From: Porodaedalea pini
Taxonomy: Eukaryota; Basidiomycota; Agaricomycetes; Hymenochaetales; Hymenochaetaceae
Direction of reading: 5' to 3'
NCBI GenBank assembly: GCA_002794775.1
Contig: NBAY01000003.1
Location: forward strand, 496,001 to 560,000
DNA: 64,000 bases
The notes under the pieces were generated by a model. The model was not told the origin of the DNA, made no database searches, and saw nothing but the letters and a program-made list of their open reading frames with translations. This document shows, one piece after another, positions 11,445-22,500 of the stretch. Every line of letters begins with the position of its first letter. The first letter of the stretch is position 1. The position numbers and the translations under genes are program-made.

Positions 11445-14400
11445 ATGGCTTCTGCTTTCAACATCGAGCGCTTCTACGCTGACCAGCGCACCCCCTTCTG
11501 CAGCCTCGACGTAGCCAAGGCTTTCTCACAGCTCAGGTCAGTGATTAATCGATCTGTTTTTTGCTTGCTTTGAACTGACCTCATTATAGCTCGAAGGAGA
11601 AGAAATATGCTCACTTCGTCTCCCAGGCAAGCTGGGCAGGCGCTCGCATCATCCAGGGTCAATGCACGGCCGAAGCAACTTCGCTTTATGACCTCCTCAT
11701 CCTGACGTTCAGCGACAAAGACAAGCTCGCAGATGTCGATGAACTGAAGACAAAATCAGGTCTTAATGAGGAAGACTGGGAGAATTTACTGCAGTACACG
11801 TCTCAGGTGAAAATCCTCGCATCGACTCAATCAAAGCGCATTTAGTCACTAATTACCAGGTTCTGAGCAATCTTGTAAACTATAGATCGTTCGGGTTCAC
11901 AAAAATAATTCCCCGCATCTCCGAAGAGAAGTTTGGAGATGCTGTAAAGAGCTCCGCAAACGCTAACGAAGCGGTCCCTCTCTGGGAGAAGGTATGTTAG
12001 CTCAAGGGTTTCGTCAAAACGAGCGTCTGCTCACTTGCATTCTGTCAGCTCAAAGAACATATTTATGCGACGGACCCAGAATCTAGCCTCACGATCGGCA
12101 AGCGCGCAGACGGTCACATCTCCAACTATTATCTCGGAGAGCCTATCAGTGACGATGAAGTCGCTGCTGTCCAGGCCGCTGCCGAGAAAGAGGGGATCGA
12201 TGTCTTGAATACCCGGTTCGTGCGGAATATTCTCATCAGCATTAGTTCTAGCTTATATCCAGTTGCTCTGCAGCGTTGAGAAAGTGGACAAAAAGTCATT
12301 TATTCTCCACGTAGCTTCCGCCGACTCCGAGGCTGCATCTACTCACGAGATCAAAGTCAATAACGTGGACTGCTCATTCGAAGTCCGTTATGGCGATTTC
12401 GCGCCAGCATTACAGAAGGCCGTTGATGCTCTGAAAGAGGTATGTGTCCTTATTTGTCATTTTTTAGACGGCGTGCTTGACACCCAAGTCTTCAGGCGAA
12501 GAAGTATACTGCGAACGAGAATCAGAAAGACATGCTCGACGGCTACATCAAATCGTAAGCCCATCCCTACCATTCCCCCATCTTGACTCAGACCTTCACT
12601 TGAGATTCAAAATCGGTTCCATCGAAGCACACAAAGAAGGCTCCCGCGCATGGGTAAAGGACATCGGACCCGTCGTCGAGTCGTACATCGGCTTCATCGA
12701 GACGTACGTTGATCCATACGGTGCGCGCGCAGAGTGGGAGGGCTTCACCGCTATCGTGAACAAGCAGCTGAGCGAAAAGTACGAGAAGCTTGTCGAGCGT
12801 GCGCCGGAGCTCATCAAGAGCTTGCCGTGGGGTGCGGACTTTGAGGTCGACGTATTCAGGAAACCGGATTTCACTGCGCTTGAGGTGGTCAACTTTGCAA
12901 CAGGAGGTAGGCTCCAAATAAGTCCTGCATGAATCTTTACTGACTCTCGCTTTCGTAACAGGCATCCCGGCAGGCATTAACGTGTGTTATTTAACGTGAT
13001 GATACCTTAGGCTTTATTAACATGTTTCATCTAGATCCCTGTCTGTAACTGGCCTTTTGAGATGCTGTATCTTATATCTAAATAGCATTGCAGAACTACT
13101 ACGAAATTCGCGAATCTCTCGGTTTCAAAAACGTGTCACTGGCGGTGAGTATTTTGTATGACGCCTTGTGTCTCAGCTGAAATTCAAATATCCCAGAACA
13201 TCCTTGCTGCAAAATCACCAAGTATGTAATCTCAGGTGATACGCCAACTCAATCCGAGAGCATCTCACACGGTGTTTTCCTTATTACAGACGAGGAGCTT
13301 ACTTTCATACATCCGGATGACGTGAATCTCTACAACGCCTGGGACTCTCGTGCTTTCGAGCTCCAAGTAGCTAACCATGAGCTCTTGGGGCACGGTTCGG
13401 GCAAGCTCTTCCAGGAGGCTGCTGACGGGAAAAAGAACTTCGATCCTGCGAAGGTAAATTTGATAAATTAAATGTGAAAGGCGTCCTTATCTCAGTGTTT
13501 CGTACGCTGGAATAGGTTATCAACCCATTGACCGGAAAGCCGATGTACGTCTTGAAATAGCTTGTAAGTTTCTTGGTGCTTACTGGATTATAGAACATCA
13601 TGGTATAAACCAGGCCAGTCTCCGGACTCGGTGCTCGGTGAGGTATCCTCGTCCATGGAGGAATGTCGTGCTGAGACTGCTGCTCTTTATTGTATGTCCG
13701 TAATCCTCAAAATTTATATAGTTGATGCTCACAGCTGTCTCGATCAGTGGCGAGCAATGAGGAAATCCTGCGCCTCTTCAACGTCTGTATTCGCCCTTCT
13801 AAGTTGGTGCAACTAGTGCTTAACGACCATACGCTTTTTGTTTCAGTACACTTCTAAGAAGGACACCGAAGACATCATCTTCATCACTTTCTTGCTGATG
13901 GCGCGGATGGGTCTTCGGGCGCTCGAATTTTATGATCCCAAAACAAAGAAGCATGGACAGGCACATATGCAAGCTCGGTCAGTGCTCACCTCCTTATGAT
14001 TGCAAAACAGAAGTTGACAAGTTCATTGCCCGCAGCATGGGTATAACGCAACACCTAGTGCGCTCTGGGATCGCACGCGTAGAGGAGATCCGCGATGCGG
14101 ATGGCGTGCTTGAGAACGCGTACATCCGCGTCGACCGTGAAAAGGTACTAGCGGAGGGCCGCGCCGTCGCTGGAAAGCTTCTTGTCGACTTGCAAGTTCG
14201 CAAGAGCACCGCGGACGGCGCTGGCGCGCGCGCCTTCTACACTGAGTTGACAACGCCTTTGCCCGGCTGGAACGGCGAGATCCGAGACTTGGTGCTGAAG
14301 AAAAAGCAGGTGTGCCCTTCTTTTGTGCGACCTCGCCTCTATTTGCAGTGACTGACATGTCAATGGGACATAGCCTCGCAAAGCATTTGTACAGGTATGT

Positions 14401-14546
14401 GTTTCGTTAATCATAGACGGCATACTGCTTGCTTACCGGTGTGGTCGCAGCCGAACTCGTTCATCGTCAATGATGAGGTAGTACTCAAAGAGTATCCTCT
14501 CACTGCGGAGGGCGCAATCGAAAGTTTCATCGAGAGGAAGCTTTAG
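11445..14546 (+). CDS. DPP3: dipeptidyl peptidase III (M49 zinc peptidase)
   Basis: DPP III removes dipeptides from the N-terminus of short peptides late in protein turnover. The start MASAFNIERFYADQRTPF at 11445 is the conserved cytosolic N-terminus. The M49 zinc motif HELLGHGSGKL is at about 13378-13410 and the second zinc motif EECRAE at about 13660-13677, so both halves of the active site are intact. Other family stretches are SFGFTKIIPRISEEKFG (about 11890) and DDIIFITFLLMARMGLRALEF-like sequence (about 13870). About a dozen introns of 50-65 nt interrupt it, and the end is SFIERKL. A second in-frame ATG 120 bases upstream could add an Arg-rich leader (see findings). Confidence 0.93.
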
Positions 14547-15063
14547 TTTTTGCTGTGAGTGATATACCCACCGCATGAGCTTGTACAGACCGTTTTTATG
14601 TCTAGATCTCTTCTTTCAAGCATTTAGGTTGTAGTGCGAAATAAAGTAATATATATACTGTAAGCCTGTGAAGTAAGTAAGGATTGGGTGGATGCAGATA
14701 TTCGGAAAATCTGAGATGATCAGCTCCGAAGAAGGAGCATTGCCTCAACAAGTGTCTATCCGCTCCCGATGCTTTCCTTTCCTTCGGATGCCCACATTCT
14801 GAGCTTCCTCCATCACGGCATCAGTAAATCTTCTCTCCTTTCTCACATTATGGTCTATTCAAATGCGACCCTGTGCGGATCAATTGATGCTAACCTGTGT
14901 CTGCAGGAGGCGATTAATAGTAAAATGCGATAACACCGCATTCACTCAGTGCTCAACTCGCCCCCACTTTTAGCTCTGCGCGCTGAGCACTGAGACTCCC
15001 TCCCTCCCCTTTCCCTACTCATCTACCCGCCTTCTCAGTCAACCTTAGCAATACAAGCCTAGC
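14547..15063. other. intergenic region between DPP III and the PH-TKL kinase
   Basis: About 517 bases between two plus-strand genes. The first part should be the DPP III 3' UTR. The last 120 bases before 15064 are C- and T-rich (CTCCCTCCCTCCCCTTTCCC near 14996), the usual pyrimidine tract of fungal core promoters. Confidence 0.4.
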
Positions 15064-17187
15064 ATGAAATCGGATTCTGAGGGACGGTTGAAGATCATAC
15101 GCTCAGGTCCCGTAGAAGTGAAGGGCATCGGCCTCAGCCATTTTCGCTTCACGCGACAGTGGCTTTGCTTGACTGAGGATGAGCTTCTCTTCTTCAAAGA
15201 TTCTGTGAGTTATCTGTTGACGCAACTCAGGTACCTCCGCAAAATACTAAACCCAATTTTCTTAGACCTCCTCGCTGTCAAAACCCAGCGCTTCCATTCC
15301 TTACTATGGTATCACATCATGCTCTCCCGATACTCTAAGGTCCAACTGCCTACGGATCAGCCATGGCTCAAAAAATGTGCATATATGCTTCAAAACAGCA
15401 CAAGAACTTAAGCTCTGGACTGTTGAAATCGAAACCTGCTTACAGCCGGTCCTGCTCATCGGAGAAAATGCACCGCCTGAAAGTTGTGAGTCTGATTTTT
15501 ATTCTGTTTTCTTTGAGGAGCTCAGTCAGTCTAATGCACGCTGAAGTACTTTCTGGAAAAGACCTTTCTGATCGCTTCAGTGCGGGCTCATTCATCGCAT
15601 CCACTCCATCAGCACAATTTGGAAAATTCTCCCAAAGATATTCAGCACTTTCCGGGACAACTCTTCGCACTGAGAGGTACTCATCATGGTCAGCTTCGAC
15701 AGCCTATGCTCTGGATGACGAGGATTGGCCGGAGTTGAGTGACTTCAAAATGGACGATGAGGGACTCGAAGACATAGGAGACACGGAAAAGGAACAACAC
15801 GAACGGCCCTCTTCTCCTGTTGACCCTGAACTTGTCTTCGAGCTCGGCCGTGTACACCTTGCCGTCTCTGGTTATCCAGTTCCTCAAGAGCTCGAACTTG
15901 ATATCGCCGATCTCACAGGACAAATAGGCAAGCTCGACGACCATGCCGCCGCCATCGGAGGATTTTCAGACATCTGGAGAGGCAAATGGGATGTAAACGG
16001 CTGTAGCGAGATTGTAAGCATCGACGCCATTGCTTTGTGTTTTTTTTCTTATTCTTGCTTTAGGTTGCTATAAAGGTCATTCGTTCATTCTGTTTTGATT
16101 CAAAGACTGACGCTAAAGTCCGGAAGGTAAGCCAAACATCATGGCGGAAAAGCAGGCGGCTGAACTAGTTCTTTCAGCGACTGAATCAAGAGTTGGATAT
16201 CTGGAAAAAGCTTCAACATAACCATATCGTTCCGTTATACGGGATTGTCTATGATATGGGACGTTATGCGTCAATGATCTCTCCCTGGATGGACAGAGGG
16301 AATGCCTCAAATTTTTTTGAGGGACAGGATGTTCAGAGGTCACTTCCGGCAAGACTCAAGCTCGTGAGACCCCCTTCGTCTGAGCCTCTCCCCCGCAGAA
16401 CCTATTGACTGATAAACATATATAGCTTTATGAAGTCGCTTCCGGCCTCGAGTACTGTGAGTATTATTCCACGGTTTGTAGGCTTAAAAAGGAGGTCGCT
16501 TATGCGGATTTCATTTTGATAGTGCATTGCTTCTCCCCGCCTGTCATTCACGGAGACCTTAAGGCTGCGAGTAGATCTCATTCGTACTCTCGTACGTGTC
16601 TACTGACGAACTCTATCTGTAGTCGAATATCCTTATATCTGACACTGGGCGTGCATTGCTCACGGATTTCGGTATATCAATTCTCATTGAAGAGGCTACG
16701 GGTTCCGAACATTCTGCGTCGACTTTCGCAGGGTCGGTGCGATGGATGGCCTTCGAACTCTTTAGCGCGTACGGAGAAGGGCGGGAGGTAGACGAAAGTC
16801 AAGACTCCGTGCAGTTGACAACATACTCGGATATCTGGTCGTACGGAAGCACGGTTTTGGAGGCGAGTCGAGTCAACTACACTCTCAACCAGTTGTTTAC
16901 AAAGAAACTCGACATACCCTCAGGTATTGAGCGGCAGGCTTCCGTATTACTATAGGAAAAAGGATGTACAAGTTCTGCATGAGATCTTGCTCGGCATGAA
17001 GCCCCTTCGCGAAGAGCTCCGCGCCGCGTATCCCAGTATTTCGCCAGAAATATGGATCTTCCTACAGTCGTGCTGGAGAGATGACCCCAAGAGTCGTCCT
17101 TCTGTGACACGCGTCAAGGAGACGATAAGCAACTTTTTCAGAGAAAGGCAGCGGATGGGTGTCATCTTCGAAGAAAGGTTTTTGTAG
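15064..17187 (+). CDS. PH-domain tyrosine-kinase-like (TKL) protein kinase
   Basis: The N-terminal part reads as a pleckstrin-homology domain (GLSHFRFTRQWLCLTEDELL, then, after an intron, a strand ending in AQELKLWTVEIETC), which would bind phosphoinositides or a protein partner. A low-complexity acidic linker follows (about 15590-15840). The kinase domain begins with IGGFSDIWRGKW and VAIKVIR (catalytic Lys, about 16065-16085) and continues with EVASGLEYLH. Its catalytic loop is VIHGDLKASNIL, with Gly in place of the HRD arginine. DFG is intact (LTDFGIS, about 16655) and the activation segment ends RWMAFEL, with Phe where APE has Pro. The C-lobe has SDIWSYG and SCWRDDPKSRPSVTRV. HGDLK kinases are an expanded family in mushroom-forming fungi; the PH fusion seems less usual. 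Substrate unknown. Confidence 0.82.
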
Positions 17188-17614
17188 CACTATGTACTTG
17201 GACGTTATACGGGAAACTTTGGAAACTTGTATTTTAATTTGTATTTTAGGAGTATCTTGACTCTAGGAACTTCTCATATGAGCAATCGATATCCTTGTTG
17301 CAGGCATTAAACGATGTCGAGGGTGAGTTCCACCCACTCATACATGATAAGTCAGAATTTACTGCCGGCGAAGCCGTAAAGCAATGATAAAGGGTGGTCG
17401 CCTTGCCATCGAAGAAAACTCTAGATATTGAATAGTTGCCTATATTAGTCACAGCTACTTGGGTAGAATATCGAATTATGTTAGTCCGTGGGTCTGTATG
17501 ATAACCTGGTAGGTAATGAAGTAGGCGTTTACTTTTGGTAAAGCAAGTGATATCTCCGTGAATCAGGAAAATAATAATTTATATGAAAAGAAGGATGCAA
17601 TGAAGAGCCAGAAC
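17188..17614. other. convergent intergenic region, kinase and PTC7
   Basis: About 427 AT-rich bases between two converging stops, probably both 3' UTRs. A short direct repeat TTGTATTTTA occurs twice near 17227-17248. No gene is seen. Confidence 0.4.
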
Positions 17615-19198
17615 TCAAATCGTTTCCTGGATTTGAGCGACCACGACCGTTACGCTTAGAGAAGAAATAAGTAATTCGTTGCACGTTCAATGAGGGTAGA
17701 CAGGCTTACTCGTCGACTTTCTGCAATGAGACGGGCAAGGGTTCTGTTAGAGCTGATATTAAATCAAGGCCAACAGGCTTACCCCTCCTTTGAAGCTCTC
17801 TCCTACTCTAGCCGCAGCAACTGATGGAAAAGGGTTAACATAAATATCAAAACAACTTGTTCGCGCTCTCCACGTACTCTCGAAAGGGCTGACTCGCTTC
17901 TCGTTCACCATACAGGCTCTAGCGTACTGGACCATTCGGTCTGCCATGTCTTGGACCTGCTCATCTTCCGACGCACCGGATCGACTTATGAGGGAGCATA
18001 TCTGCAACATCTCATTCGAAAAGACGTTATCGGACAGACCGTCCGTCTGTACAAACGTCTGTAAACACTCTAGGAGTCAAGAAGAGCAGAAGGCTCACAT
18101 ATGCAACTATGATGTCGCCATCTCTGAGTCTCGTCTCGTAGAGATCCGCTTCTCGAGGGGAGTCCGTATAAGCTTGCCCGAAACGCCGTGAATGAGCCGG
18201 AACCTTCGACAGCTGCCTGCGTTGCATAAGCCGAAAGATGAAAGGATAAATGGAGCAAGACGGACTTGGGACAGTTGAAGTAGTGTGTTTGCGGTGGTTG
18301 ATAGTACAGCAAATTTGAAGACCGGAAAATGCAGAAACCGCTATCTCCTAAACTGGGCGTAGGAAAGCGTAAGAACATGCCAGAGGCCAAATAGAGCATA
18401 TAGACATACTTGGCCGTTCGCAGCAGGCCGCTGGACGCGTTTATGTTTATCAAACAAGCAGTGCTTGAACCTGGATCCTTTTATCGTGAGCTTGCAGAAT
18501 TACGAAATTGGCCAACAGATTCACCTGCTTCTACTGTCTTCTCCCTTAAGACCGCACCATGAGCCAGCTCGAGGCACTCCTTCGGCATCAGCTCCCAGCC
18601 CTGGACCAGTTCGCGTTCTTCGTAATTATATAAAGGATCGATCTCCGGCTCCCCGGCCCATGCTTGTTTAGCGTAACGATGTGCATGATACATCAAGGCT
18701 TGAGAGAATAATGAAGGATCCACACCCACGTCTACCCAGCCTCCTACGCCGTCTGCGACGCCGAATGAGACACCCTGTCGTGAACTGAGCGTTGACAGAG
18801 TTTTCCGTAGAGCAAAAACTTACGGACTGGTTGCGCATCTACGATGTTGCATTTAGCACAAGTTCTAGGCTTTAAGTTTCAGCACCCACCTCTTGCACAT
18901 AAAAGAAATCCTCTCCCGCGTCTTTCGATTGAACGCCCTTCGGTCTAGACAACATCTCCGCCCTCCACGCTGTGATATCACTGTCCGCAGGAAAGTCAAC
19001 CATGGGTTTGCGCCGGCGCCCTGGCGTTGTACGGTACTCTGGAGGTTTTCCCGCAAAGCTAGCCCCGACATGTATTTTGAAAGGTCTGCTCGGTGGCGCC
19101 GAGGACATGAGACGACGGACTGGCAGTCGTCTGCATTGCAAGACCGAGCGCGCCATGGCAGGCATGAGTTTGCTCGCCACAAACGGCGAACAGCTCAT
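17615..19198 (-). CDS. PTC7: mitochondrial PP2C-type phosphatase (PTC7-like)
   Basis: A metal-dependent Ser/Thr phosphatase of the PTC7/PPTC7 group, which acts on mitochondrial proteins and coenzyme Q synthesis in yeast. The start MSCSPFVASK at 19198 opens an Arg-rich, acid-poor leader (RSVLQCRRLPVRRLMSS) suited to mitochondrial import; a second Met lies at 19165. Then comes KIHVGASFAGKP, EDFFYVQE, and the PP2C metal-binding motif FGVADGVGGW (about 18740-18775). LGDSGFCIFR (about 18320-18345), DGLSDNVFSNEM (about 18010) and a C-terminal VDDVTVVVAQIQ follow. The group's FGVADGVGGW and LGDSGF motifs are both present, so it should be active. It converges with the PH-TKL kinase. Confidence 0.87.
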
Positions 19199-19523
19199 GG
19201 GAGTCGAGTAGAAGATTACGACAGATGGAAATTTCTTCTGCGCTTGAAAGTCCGAGGCGCGTTCACGGACGATCACGGAGACGTCCTTATGACGCGTATA
19301 ACACGTGACTATCTTATCAACAAAATAGCAATTTTTGCAAGTTGATACATGACTGATTATAACGACAGAGAGAGCCACGTAGATAGTCGTAGATGAAGTA
19401 TGCGATGGAGAACAGAATAATGTCCAGGTGCAAATTAGGAGTGAAGGCGTTAACCAATGCCATCGGACGCAGTCCAACTGGGTATCTAAGTGTGCTTATC
19501 CATCGAGTCCATCTCACGACCCA
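19199..19523. other. intergenic region between FKS1 stop and PTC7 start
   Basis: About 325 bases between two minus-strand genes. It should hold the PTC7 promoter and the FKS1 3' UTR. No further feature is seen. Confidence 0.4.
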
Positions 19524-22500
19524 TCATATGCTCGTACAGAGCGAGCAGTTGAAGGTGATCTCGTCTCTGAAGATGACGGCTGCATTGAGGAAATCTCAGT
19601 CAAAAGATCGTACAAGCGAACGAAGAGAAAGACAAGACATACGCAAGGCGATCAAGGCGGCGAAGAAAGCAAGAGAGAACAAGTACACGATTCCGAACTT
19701 AAATACAACCCATCGGCGCTGTCTCTTCTGCTTTGTAGAGAACAGCGGGGGACGTATCTGCTTCGAGGGACGCAGCCAGACTACAACGTATGTTAGCGAC
19801 TAGAGAAACAAACCCGCAAACTCGTCACTCACATAGCATGGTCGAGTGAAGACGATCCACGAAAGGAATGAAAAGAGGCGGCGTCAGAATGAACAGGAGT
19901 AGATGCCCGAGGAGGAAGTCGGAACTCCACAAGGACATCTCTACAATCTTGACGACAAACTCTCGGGCAGGTTGCGACATCGCGCCATTGCCCAGACCAC
20001 GGCCATACCACTTGCCAGTCCACCACGCACGATTAGTCTCATCATGCTGCAATTCTCTGGACAGGAAAACTGAGATAAGGATCTTCTGGATTGCACGTTG
20101 CGTAGCAATGATGCAGATTAGTCCGAGCACAGCATGTGACGCGTCCCAAAGCTCAAGGAACCACTATGTTAAGGATGCATTAAGCATCAGGCTCGAGACA
20201 TGATGACGCAAGATATGACTTACGAAGAACTCGAAGAATGCGACGATACCAATGAGGGCGAGCAGGTGCGCTGTCGCTGCCATGACAGATGCGAACTTCG
20301 CACAGCAACCTTGCAACATTGGACCAAGGAACAGAGACACAAAGAAAAGTGTTATTAACACAGTCGCATTCCAAACCATAGGTCCAATGGCAATGAGCGC
20401 AATGCGGATGAGCGGGCTAGGAGGTTGTTTGCCGTTGGCATCTGGGAAAGACTTCACGAACATATATGCGATGATGAAGAGCGCCGCCATGAACAAAGGA
20501 CCAATGATCTCCGAGAAGAGCACTGTCTTCCAACGCGCACGGGGAGTATCACCGGACATCTTGTCGGAAGGCTGACCTAGTTTCTTCTTCTTGAAACCCG
20601 TAATCATGGTTCGAGAAAGTCGGCAATACCCATACCAGCTGCTTGCCTTCGTCTTAGAGTTTCCTCGTGACATCCAACGCAAAAATTCCCTGTAATCAAT
20701 GATGAAATCGGAGATTGAGAATTGGTGCGGGTTGAATACGAAGGGCGCGATGCATAGAGATAGTACAGAGATCCAGAAGTAGATCAAATGCGGAATCCAC
20801 ACCGTGATGGTGGCGTAGAGGAGCATGATCAATGTGCGCATACCCATGTAGATACTTGGACCAGCGAAACGGGAGTAAAGGATGCTGAACGACATGCGCG
20901 TCGTTGCGAAACCTCGACCAGTCGCAATATATCGTGCACCACCAAAGGTCAAGTTGCTCAATATAGCCTGCGAGTAGATTTGGGTGGAGAAGACCTCAAA
21001 GATGGGCGATAACGAGAGGAAGTGCTTGGCAAGACGGATCAATGCAGAGCCAGTTCCACGCTCAACGAGCTCTGCAAGGAACACATGAGCTTTTGCACTA
21101 ACGATGCATAGATAAGATCTTACCTTGTAAGAACAAAGGCAAGAAGGCGATGAAGAACACTAAGAAAATGGAGATGATACAACGCTTGATCCAGTCAAAG
21201 GCGGGCTGGAGGTTGTAGCAACCACCCTGACCCGCAATAGGGTTTCCTTGCGAGTCAGTGACGCAAATGTTGAGTGACTTGTTCAGGGTACCGAGGAATA
21301 TTACTGAGAGTTTTATGATTAATTTTAACTCTGAATATAGAGTGGACATTTGACAACTTACAGACAATCATGAACATGCGCACGGAAAAGATGATGAGAA
21401 TGTTATTCATATGGAAACCCGGATGACCATAGTAGAACGTGAGGAACCGGTCAAGAGGTAGCTGCGTTCCAAGATAGTAGTACTCTCGACTGAGCATCTG
21501 CTCGCCCATACCCGTTCCAATCTTGGTCTGGAAGTTCAAGATCGTACCGAAGCCAAGGTCACGTCCTTTACCACACTGGTAGTATTCCGAGTGTTTGATG
21601 CGTCCGCCGCGACCGAATGCGGTCATACCGGCGAAGATATCCTCGTTCAGATGTAGACCCTTCTGAGCCTTCGAGACACCGCCACGCGTGGTCATGAACA
21701 ACGCGTTCAGGAAATCCGGGTGTCCGTAATGCAGCTTTCCACCAATCCACGCCAGCGCTCGAGCAGTCATCGTACCAAACGTTTGCTCCTTTCCGGCGGC
21801 AATGTCACCGAGAACACCGATGTTTTCCGAGAAAATGTATTCGCGAGTGCCGATAATGGCGACTGGTGCCTTTTTAAACTCCTTGTGACCCCACTGTGCA
21901 TATGGACTCTGGCTGGAGATCGAGTACTCCTCAAACTCGCCCAATATGTTGCGGATCTTGATACACTCCTCCAAATAGTTGTCCTGGTTAGCATCAATGA
22001 GCTGGAGGTACTCGCCACGATAGAAGACGATCGCATGATTCTGGTTGTCCGACTTTCCGTCGCCAATAATGGGATTACCCGGTAGTTCGACCCGGAACTT
22101 CGGCTTGCGTTTCCCAGACTCATCAACCTCAGAGTGGCCGTCAATGAGCGCAGAGAATAGACGTGGTTCGCCACCCTTCTGTTTCGGAGGCTCCTCATCG
22201 AGGTACGCGATCTGCATATCTGGATATGCACGTAACAAGAACTCAGCATTCTCAAGCTCCTGAGCATTGAACTTCGAGTAGCGTTGCATAGAAATGCAGA
22301 AACGAAATTTTCTACGCGCCATACGTTCCAACTCGCGCTCCAACCTATCCGTGTTCCCACTAAAGAGCTGGACGACCTCGGGGTTCTCCACACGGTAAAG
22401 CAATTTAATAGCCTTTGAGTAATTCATCATGCCAGAAACGGTACGGTACAGAGTCTGCGCACGGAGAGAAGCCCATATGCGCGTGCGGAGGGTGTACTCG

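Noticed and set aside
18893..19345. 150-codon plus-strand frame over the PTC7 N-terminus.
   Set aside because: Arg/His-rich antisense translation of a well-supported gene.
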